This document shows, piece by piece, positions 56,974 through 64,000 of a DNA stretch of 64,000 nt. This DNA is from Blepharisma japonicum (taxonomy: Eukaryota > Ciliophora > Heterotrichea > Heterotrichida > Blepharismidae). Location of the stretch: positions 62,001-126,000 of the forward strand of contig CATKHK010000070.1 of NCBI GenBank assembly GCA_949751835.1, in the 5' to 3' direction. The notes under the pieces are model-generated. The model was not told the origin of the DNA. It saw nothing but the letters and a program-made list of their open reading frames with translations, and searched no databases. Positions within the stretch are counted from its first letter, which is position 1, and each line of letters starts with the position of its first letter. Both the position numbers and the translations under genes were made by a program.

Positions 56974-59046
56974 ATGAATATTTCTCGTGTTGATTATGTT
57001 CAAGTGCCAGGTACAAATCGAGGTGTTTTGGCGCTGCTACCACAAGGTGACAGAGAGCCATTAGCAGTTGGCGACCAAGCAGGAACTCTTTCACTATTCA
57101 GACTTGACCCAATCTCTACAACTGATATTTGGAAACAAGTTTTAAGGCCGATAACTCACTTAGAACTCGGAAGGCGAATCCAATCCTCCGCTCCAACTGA
57201 AACAATCTATGCATCAAGTGGCTGCTGTATCCAAAGTTTTTCAAACGGTGGCCGAGAAGTATCAAACTTCGACACAAATATTGCAGAAAATGTAAAATCC
57301 TTTAAAGTCCAAGAGTCTGATATTTGGGCTAGTGGCAAATACATTTACAGTCATTTTGTGAATGAAAGAGATGTAGATTACATTATTTTTGAAGATCTTA
57401 TAAATGATCTTGCTCTCTGTAAAGTCTCAGGAGATTTAGTTACAAATGCAGTTTTAGCGTTTAATGATAAAACAATCAGAGTTCTTGACGGAAGCAAAGT
57501 AAAATACTCCCAAGTTCTAGGCTCATCCCCTACAGTGCTAACTAATTATAATCAGAGGGCTAATGATTTTTCTCATACCAGAAGTCTTCTATATGGAACT
57601 TCTTCTGGGTCTATTGGATTGATAAATTTAGAAAGGGAAAGGTCAAATTTGTTATGGAATATTGATATGGAAGGAAAAGAAATTAATTGCATTTCTACTT
57701 ATGATATGACTGGAGATGGGTTTAAAGATGTGCTGGTAGGAAGAAATGATGGAAAAATTGAAATCCATTCTTTTGACCAAAGTTCTGGAGAATTACTATT
57801 AAATTCTAGCATAAATGTAGCTGAAGGAGTTACTTCATTGGCTGCTGGAAAGCCTAGAGGGTCTCCAGAAATTTTAGTTTCAACTTATTCAGGAAAAATA
57901 CTTGGAGTTGGAGAATCAAATATGCCAATTGGCACTGGAGCTAGTGTAATTGAAGGATTACAAGGAGAAATCACACTTCTAAAGCACCAAGTTGATATGG
58001 CAAAGAGAGAAAGCGCATCTTTTTTACCAGGACAGACTTCAGGGACTACTGCAAAAGTATCAAATACTTTGTCATTAGTAGGAGATGAAGCTTGCTATTT
58101 ATTAACAATTCAGTCACAAGAGCCAATAGGATTAATTTGCTTGCAATCAGAAGTGCCACTAGATTTAATAGAAGACGAAAACAGCAAAGTTATCCATAAT
58201 GTTCAAGATGAAGGACAAATTTTGATGACTTTTAGGTTCCCTGACTCGAGTTTTACACATTTTGAGATGAAATTCAGAAGTACTGAAGGGCAGTCTGGGG
58301 ATATAATGCTTTATATTATACCTACGCTAGAACCAAAAATAGCCCAGTTGCTTAAGTTTGATCTAAAGCCTTTATCTTTGCATGAAAAAGTGTCAGCAAT
58401 TCCTGAAGAAGGCCACCCTTTAAATAACTTGCAAATCACAGGATCTTTTACTAAGAATGATATGCATGGCTGGGTAAGTCACACTTTGCCCGATGTTCCT
58501 CCTCACACAACAGAAAACAATGTTACTCTTTATTACACCAACTGCATTTTGCATACAGTTTTAATTGTAAAATACACAGCAAATTTTGCGGAATTCAAAA
58601 GTGACTCAGTTTCGGTGATTGCGATAATTAAAGAAAGCATTTCGAAACATGCAAGCTTTAAAAAAATTCAATTAGATATAAGATATATTGAAGAGCCAGC
58701 ATCACATGAGTATGTTTTGAGGCTAATTGACGAGCAATTAAGTGTATTGCAAGATTTAGAGACAAGAAATCAATTATTAGACGCTTTGAGAGAGATAAGT
58801 AATCAAGGAGATCTAGAAAAGTTTTCAGAAGAGTTCCAAGGAGTTTTGACAGAAAGTGAGAGTATACAGAATGAGTACAAGAAAAGGCCTAAAAAATTGC
58901 AATTTTTACAAGGAGTGATTTCTGATTTGTATGTAGACAAATCAAAATTCAGAGGTATCCATAGTGTAAGCAATAGAATTCAGCAACTTCAACAAATTTT
59001 AGCAAATTATGATATAGAAGCTTTGATTGAGTTTTTCAAAGAATAA
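56974..59046 (+). CDS. BBS7: Bardet-Biedl syndrome 7 protein (BBSome subunit)
   Basis: 690 residues, close to the 715 of human BBS7, and matching it along its length: an N-terminal beta-propeller (D-Y-x-Q-V, V-G-D-Q-x-G, L-E-L-G, FDTNIAE, D-L-L/V-L-V-G-R-x-D-G, E-I-L/V-V-S-T-Y-S-G), a coiled-coil linker, a GAE-like beta domain (LKPLSLHEK...P-L-N-x-L-Q-I-T-G), and the C-terminal platform and hairpin (EEYKKRP-like, LY-V-D-K-S-K-F-R-G). It is part of the BBSome, which moves membrane proteins with intraflagellar transport. One exon, no TGA needed. Confidence 0.95.
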   Translation: MNISRVDYVQVPGTNRGVLALLPQGDREPLAVGDQAGTLSLFRLDPISTTDIWKQVLRPITHLELGRRIQSSAPTETIYASSGCCIQSFSNGGREVSNFDTNIAENVKSFKVQESDIWASGKYIYSHFVNERDVDYIIFEDLINDLALCKVSGDLVTNAVLAFNDKTIRVLDGSKVKYSQVLGSSPTVLTNYNQRANDFSHTRSLLYGTSSGSIGLINLERERSNLLWNIDMEGKEINCISTYDMTGDGFKDVLVGRNDGKIEIHSFDQSSGELLLNSSINVAEGVTSLAAGKPRGSPEILVSTYSGKILGVGESNMPIGTGASVIEGLQGEITLLKHQVDMAKRESASFLPGQTSGTTAKVSNTLSLVGDEACYLLTIQSQEPIGLICLQSEVPLDLIEDENSKVIHNVQDEGQILMTFRFPDSSFTHFEMKFRSTEGQSGDIMLYIIPTLEPKIAQLLKFDLKPLSLHEKVSAIPEEGHPLNNLQITGSFTKNDMHGWVSHTLPDVPPHTTENNVTLYYTNCILHTVLIVKYTANFAEFKSDSVSVIAIIKESISKHASFKKIQLDIRYIEEPASHEYVLRLIDEQLSVLQDLETRNQLLDALREISNQGDLEKFSEEFQGVLTESESIQNEYKKRPKKLQFLQGVISDLYVDKSKFRGIHSVSNRIQQLQQILANYDIEALIEFFKE

Positions 59047-59101
59047 TCGATTTAAATAACACCCCATCTTTATTCATTTTTCTTATAATAATAAAACAGT
59101 T

Positions 59102-61705
59102 ATGACCTACTTCTCAGAGAACTCCAAAAGTATCGATTTTCCATTAGTTACAGATGAGCTTGAATACAGCGATCCCCTTATCCCCATGAAACTTCACGTT
59201 GCCTATCTCCCCAACTCGTTACTCACATCATTTGTTATCGAAAGTTCTACCGCTGAGGAGTCTGAACTTTTTGATAACGCTGCTGAGTTATATGATTCAG
59301 TAAAATATGATGAAGAAATAGAGCTTTTAGGTCGCCCAGAAGCAGCCCAGAATTTCCGCTTTGAAAAGGTCGAAAAAAATCCTTGCGTCCTCCATGACAG
59401 ATTTTTCTTTGGAAAAGGAGAAACTGTCTTCAAAAATGGGCTGAAATACACAGGGGATATGAATTTTTCGCTGATGCATGGAAGAGGAATTATACAAGGG
59501 GATGGATTTAAGTATACAGGGACTTTTAGGAATAATGAAATTGAAGGGGATGGAAGGTATGAATGGAAAAATTCAGTTTATGATGGAGAAATTAGGAGAG
59601 GGACAAGAAATGGAGACGGAGTTTTGAATTTTGCAAATGGAGTTACTTATAATGGACAGTGAAGGGAAGGGCTAAGAGAAGGATATGGAAAAGTTGTATT
59701 CCCTAGTGGCCAAAGTTATGAAGGATATTGGGAAAAAGGCAAAAAGCATGGATATGGAGTCCTAAAATTCTCTTCAGGGAATGTTTATGAAGGAAATTTC
59801 CAAAACGACAAAATGTGTGGACAAGGGACTATGTTTTGGAACACAAAAAAAGAAAAATACACTGGAGAATGGAAAGATAGCTTAACCCATGGCTATGGAA
59901 TCCACATTTGGCTTGATTCCAAAGGGAATAAACTACTCAGAAATAGATATGTCGGGCAATGGGCTTTTGGAAAGAGAAACGGCCAAGGTACATTTTACTA
60001 TGCAAATGGCAGCAAATATGAAGGAAGCTGGGTAGATGACTTAAAATCAGGTCAAGGTACAATGACTTTTGAAGATGGCTCAGTCTACTCAGGAGCATTT
60101 GAAAATGACCATATGGTTGATCGAACACTATCTGGACAAGTTGAAGTTAGAACTGCTACATCTCCACAAATGGCCCAAGCAAATACCACAGCTGCTGCCA
60201 ACACTACAAAAAAATCTATTTTAAAAAACAATCCCCCAAAGGACAAACCCTCTAAAGATGCACCGATCACCCAAAAAAAATCCCCGGATGGTGGCATGTT
60301 TGCTTCAAAAAGATCAAAGCGCCATGTTGAGGCTAATCCATTTAAAAATTTACTTGACATTACAGATATCACTATTTTTGAAGAGGATGAAGAAAAGGCT
60401 GAAAAAGAGATCCAAAATTTGCTTTTAAAGCATAATAGTAATATGATGATGTGGTATAGACGGTATAGCACTCAGCAAGAATCCAAAGAAAAAGAAGAGA
60501 GTTTTACGATGGTAATGAAGCAGTTTTGGAGGTTTTTAAGAGATTCTAGAATTATTTCTTATAAAACGCCAATTGCACATGTTAACAGATTATTTGTGCA
60601 AGGAAGCAAAAATAGCTTCAAAATTGCTGGGTCAAATGTAGAAGCAGGAACAACTGTTGAACAGTCATATATTAATAAGTCGTCAAGGCCATTTACACCT
60701 GCAGTTCCACCTAATTTGGATATTTCGAATATTGTTTCACAAGCTGACCCAGAAACGCTCAGTGATGAAGAAGAAGCTTTAATTGAGCTTGAACTTGACG
60801 ATGTTCATAGCACAGATAGACCGATTTTAATTAGGCAATTTATGGAAGCATTAGTAAGAGTCGCATTTTTGAAATATTCAAATGGAGGAAAACTCCACTT
60901 AGAAAATGCGAAAATTAACATAAAAGAAGGGCAAGTTTATGTTGAAAGGCCTCAAAGCCAAATTGGATGTGCCTTATATAAACTATTTTCTGAAAGACTC
61001 GAACCTTTTGCTGGTAATAAAACATGTAAAACAATTGAAGAAGACATTGACATTGAAGAAGGATTATCAGCAATCCAATCTAATGTAGCTGAAGAGCTAT
61101 TCCTTAGATATGCAAAAACAGACAAAGGTCTTATATCAAGAAAAGATATAACAATTGAAATAAAAAGTCTAGTTCAAATGCTTAAGGATTCACATGTAAT
61201 TCCAAAACATAAGTCTTTTGAAGAAATTTTGGAAATTGTGGAGAGATACCATGATCCTGAATACTCATATACAGAATTAATAAAAGAAAAATCGGATAAG
61301 GTTAAGACAAGGGTTCTAATAAAATTATTAGGATCTGAACTAACTGAATATGAGTTTTATGAAGTTATTGTACTTATTGGATTAAGTATGGTTGAAAGGA
61401 CAGAGTTTATGGAATCAGAAGAAAGTGAAGATAGCTATGCAAGAGATCGTGTAGAAAAATTCTTTAATGAAATTTTGATTCCTGGATTTGGAGCTAAAGC
61501 TGAGCCTGAATTGTCGGAGGAGGTTGAAAAGCCCAAAATTCAGAGGAAAAAGCCAAACTTGTCAAAATATAAAATTAACTACCCTAAGACTCCTAAGCAA
61601 AAAACAATTGAAGAAAATATTAGAAAGAAGAAGGAAGAGGAAGAAAGAGAAAACAAAGAAACTGCAAATATGGAAAAAGAAGACGTTAACATTAATTTAC
61701 CTTAA
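59102..61705 (+). CDS. RSPH10B-like MORN-repeat protein
   Basis: 867 residues, nearly the 870 of human RSPH10B. After about 110 residues come about nine MORN repeats (about residues 115-335; Y-x-G-x-W/F-x-x-x-x-x-x-G-x-G motifs), one of whose Trp is TGA. A Lys/Ser linker follows, then a C-terminal half with F-W-R-F-L-R-D-S-R-I-I and further helical segments like the RSPH10B tail, ending in a charged coiled coil. RSPH10B is associated with axonemal radial spokes, so an axonemal protein is likely. Adjacent to BBS7, making a ciliary pair. No intron. Confidence 0.78.
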
Positions 61706-61954
61706 AGCTAACATATTTAAAAAAACCAAAAAATAAATATGATCAATGGAAATATTAGAATAGAATAATAATTAGGTCTTTATCTTAATTTAGAAAAGTT
61801 TGGAAACTTCATAGGATTACTAATATTTCTTGGTGAATTCATGCATTTAATTATAAAAGAATACCAAATTAGAAGAATAAAATTATAGAAAAGCCCCTAA
61901 GTAAACTTCTCTCTAAAAGTCTATTTTTTCAGTACATTAGATTTGAATAAAGAT

Positions 61955-62458
61955 ATGGACTTCAACCCAAATGCTTACATAGAAGACTTTGACTTCGAAT
62001 CTCTCGAAGGCCTCCAGGAATTTTCCCAAGCCTTCCCAGTCCAGCCTTTTCGCTATGAACTCAATTCTGCATCAGTGTCAGTAAAATGTGAACTTGATGA
62101 CATCGCATCTCTCGAACCAGCTTATATGGACGATTCTACTGCAAGTACTTCGCCATGCGAAAGTTCAACTCAGCAATTTATCCCAAAACCGATCCCAAGC
62201 ACTCTCTTCATTGTTGATGAACATAAAGAAAAATTAATCGGAGCATTAACAGTGGAAGAAAGAAGAGAAAAAATTAAAAAATATCAAGAAAAGAAGAAAA
62301 GAAGGACGTGGGATAAAAAAATCAGCTATGTTTGTAGAAAAAAAGTAGCTGATAAAAGAGTCAGAGTTAAAGGAAGATTTGTTACTCAAGCCCAAGCTGA
62401 GGAAATTATAAAGCATCAGAAAGGGGAAGTGAAAAGCGATAAAACAATTCTGGAATAA
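61955..62458 (+). CDS. CCT-motif protein
   Basis: 167 residues from the ATG at 61955. The C-terminal part (about residues 88-140) is a CCT motif: R-E-K-I-K-K-Y-Q-E-K-K-K-R-R-T-W, K-K-I-S-Y-V-C-R-K-K-V-A-D-K-R-V-R-V-K-G-R-F-V. The N-terminal half is acidic and Ser-rich, like an activation region. In plants CCT proteins (CONSTANS, PRRs) are transcriptional regulators that contact NF-Y and DNA; CCT-only proteins also occur in alveolates. Nuclear role inferred. It has no B-box in this protein. Confidence 0.82.
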   Translation: MDFNPNAYIEDFDFESLEGLQEFSQAFPVQPFRYELNSASVSVKCELDDIASLEPAYMDDSTASTSPCESSTQQFIPKPIPSTLFIVDEHKEKLIGALTVEERREKIKKYQEKKKRRTWDKKISYVCRKKVADKRVRVKGRFVTQAQAEEIIKHQKGEVKSDKTILE

Positions 62459-63718
62459 AATTTAAATTAAATAAATATAATTAAATCAGCAAAAGTCTAG
62501 AATTTATTATAAAGATTTTTTAATTCGATTTTATTATTACTAAGCCTCTTATTATAATTTTTTTTGCTATATTTTTAAAAATAAATTCAAATCGAATGAA
62601 GAATCAGAATTCAATGCATCAAAATATGCCGATAATTGAATGATTACCTCTCTGTAATTTAACTAGATGCTCAATTCATTTATGAACGGGTAATTTTTAA
62701 AACAATTCATTCCAATTTTGGAAAATTTAAATTTGTAATAATATGGCTAAATTAGTACTGTTTTTAAGATAGCAAGTCTACGCATGCCAACTTTTTAATA
62801 TATATTGGGTGGGGAAGGGAGTTTTACCATTTTCCCAAAGGGATTTATTTTTACCAAACAAATTTTTAGATATATCTAATTTGCAGATAAAATTGTCAGA
62901 GGTTAGTAAAAATGCAATGCGTATTATTTATAATTGCATTTTTATCATTAAAAGTGATTTTATAGAAATAAAATTAAAGATTTTGCGTTTATAATTTTCC
63001 ATTCTTTTTAAACAAAGAATGAACTGTGCTTGATTTTAACTCTAAAATTAAAAATGCACATTTCAAACTAGAATCAAAGTTTTTTGCTTATCTCTTTATT
63101 TGCTGTAGTGATTGATTCATCTCTAGTACTTATGCATATCAAATTAAAGTTATTGCCATTATTAGAAAGTGATATTAATTTTGATAAATGGATTAGTAAG
63201 TACTTAATTTGTGATAATAATTTTAAAATTTATTGAAAAATTTGGGCAAATGATGTCAATTCCGCCATTTAAAATTAAATTTCTAATTTTTGTTTAATAG
63301 ATTGATATATTGCATAATTATCAACCTCAATGAGTGGCATTTTCAAAAAAATACTTAATAATTTATGTTTCACAATCACGTGTTATGTAGAAGCCTAAAT
63401 ATTTACTATATGAAAAATTTTAAATGATAAATGCATAATGAATATTTAATTTTTTTCATAAGAGTAAGCATAATACTTTATAAAACACAATGATAGATAA
63501 GCAAATGATGCATAAAACCTAAAGAATTACCTTATAATCCTAGTGAGCAAAGACTAATCGAGCTATCTGATTCCCAAGCAAAGGTTTTTATTTACTCTTA
63601 AATGGTAATCTATCTATAATCAAAATTAATATTAAAGATATAGAATATTCATTATCTGAACTTAAAACAATGACATAGCCTTTGAAAATTTTATGATCAC
63701 TGTTAAACTTATACAAAA
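62459..63718. other. intergenic, 1.26 kb, AT-rich
   Basis: No gene supported. Two short open frames (from about 62597, and 62809-62994) are protein-like but lack support. The last part is the upstream region of the AGC kinase. Confidence 0.5.
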
Positions 63719-64000
63719 ATGGTTGACAGGAGTGTGTCAATGGAAAATTTTACTCTTTTAAGTGTGATTGGCAAAGGCTCATACGGTAAAGTGCTCCTTG
63801 TAAGGAAAAAAGATACCGGTGAGCTTCTTGCCATGAAAATGTTGAAAAAAGACTACATAGCTAGTCGAAATCAAATAGAACATACCAAAACTGAAAGAAA
63901 TGTTCTTGAAAAAGTCAATCATCCATATATCGTTAAACTGAAATACGCTTTCCAAAACCCCAAAAAATTATATTTTGTTCTTGAATATTGCCCAGGAGGC
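63719..64000 (+). CDS. AGC-family protein kinase (3' end outside window)
   Basis: 94 codons are present. The kinase starts with F-T-L-L-S-V-I-G-K-G-S-Y-G-K-V (glycine loop), followed by the ATP-anchoring Lys in L-A-M-K-M-L-K-K, the helix C Glu in H-T-K-T-E-R-N-V-L, H-P-Y-I-V-K-L, and the hinge region F-V-L-E-Y-C-P-G-G. This is typical of AGC kinases (S6K/SGK/Akt/PKA group). The subfamily cannot be told without the rest. The ATG at 63719 is used; a second in-frame ATG seven codons on begins directly before the kinase domain. Confidence 0.85.
   Translation, partial: MVDRSVSMENFTLLSVIGKGSYGKVLLVRKKDTGELLAMKMLKKDYIASRNQIEHTKTERNVLEKVNHPYIVKLKYAFQNPKKLYFVLEYCPGG

Noticed and set aside
62809-62994. 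61-codon frame upstream of the AGC kinase
   Set aside because: Lacks an ATG start, has no recognisable motif and lies in AT-rich intergenic DNA.

Overview
The window reads as macronuclear DNA of a heterotrich ciliate, most like Blepharisma. Two things support this. First, TGA is read as tryptophan almost everywhere: reading frames only become full-length proteins when in-frame TGA is translated as Trp, and those TGAs fall on family-invariant tryptophans (the Rab WDTAGQE motif, the TruA GWQ motif, a RING-H2 finger, WD40 blades). TAA and TAG act as stops. Second, genes are interrupted only by 15-16 nt GTA...AG introns, and intron length plus an A at intron position 10 restores the frame each time. 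The DNA is AT-rich, gene-dense, and has very short intergenic gaps.

Layout. 1-16.8 kb: a TRIM-like RING/B-box protein (cut by the left edge), a WD40-TRP-type channel fusion, a UBE3D-like E3, a FYVE coiled-coil protein, an unknown protein, a golgin-84-like tail-anchored protein, a PX-BAR sorting nexin, a Rab GTPase, a PP6-type phosphatase, mitochondrial Hsp70, a TruA-type pseudouridine synthase and a cyclin Y-like protein. Several belong to membrane trafficking (FYVE, golgin, sorting nexin, Rab). 17-21.8 kb: a membrane RING-H2 protein, indoleamine 2,3-dioxygenase, a multi-pass membrane protein and an RCC1-repeat protein.

22.2-38.6 kb is the most striking block: two tandem giant proteins, each a P4-ATPase flippase fused to a two-domain guanylyl cyclase, followed on the same strand by a membrane protein whose voltage-sensor-like four-helix domain runs directly, with no visible pore, into an intact class I cyclic nucleotide phosphodiesterase. 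Making, degrading and possibly voltage-sensing modules for cGMP therefore sit side by side in about 16.4 kb.

39-54.7 kb: an AT-hook-like protein, two tandem cathepsin B-like proteases with a reduced occluding-loop region, an ORC4-like protein, a large low-complexity BTB/MATH protein ending in a CaaX-like motif, a zinc-finger coiled-coil protein, a small KEN-box protein, a calpain-like protein lacking the catalytic Cys, and a beta-propeller-like protein. 54.9-64 kb: divergent ribosomal protein genes uL5 (RPL11) and uS15 (RPS13), an unknown protein one base from BBS7, a RSPH10B-like MORN protein (a ciliary pair), a CCT-motif protein, and the start of an AGC kinase cut by the right edge. No tRNA, rRNA, CRISPR, intact transposon or viral element was recognised. 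All family calls are from reading motifs by eye; no database search was run.
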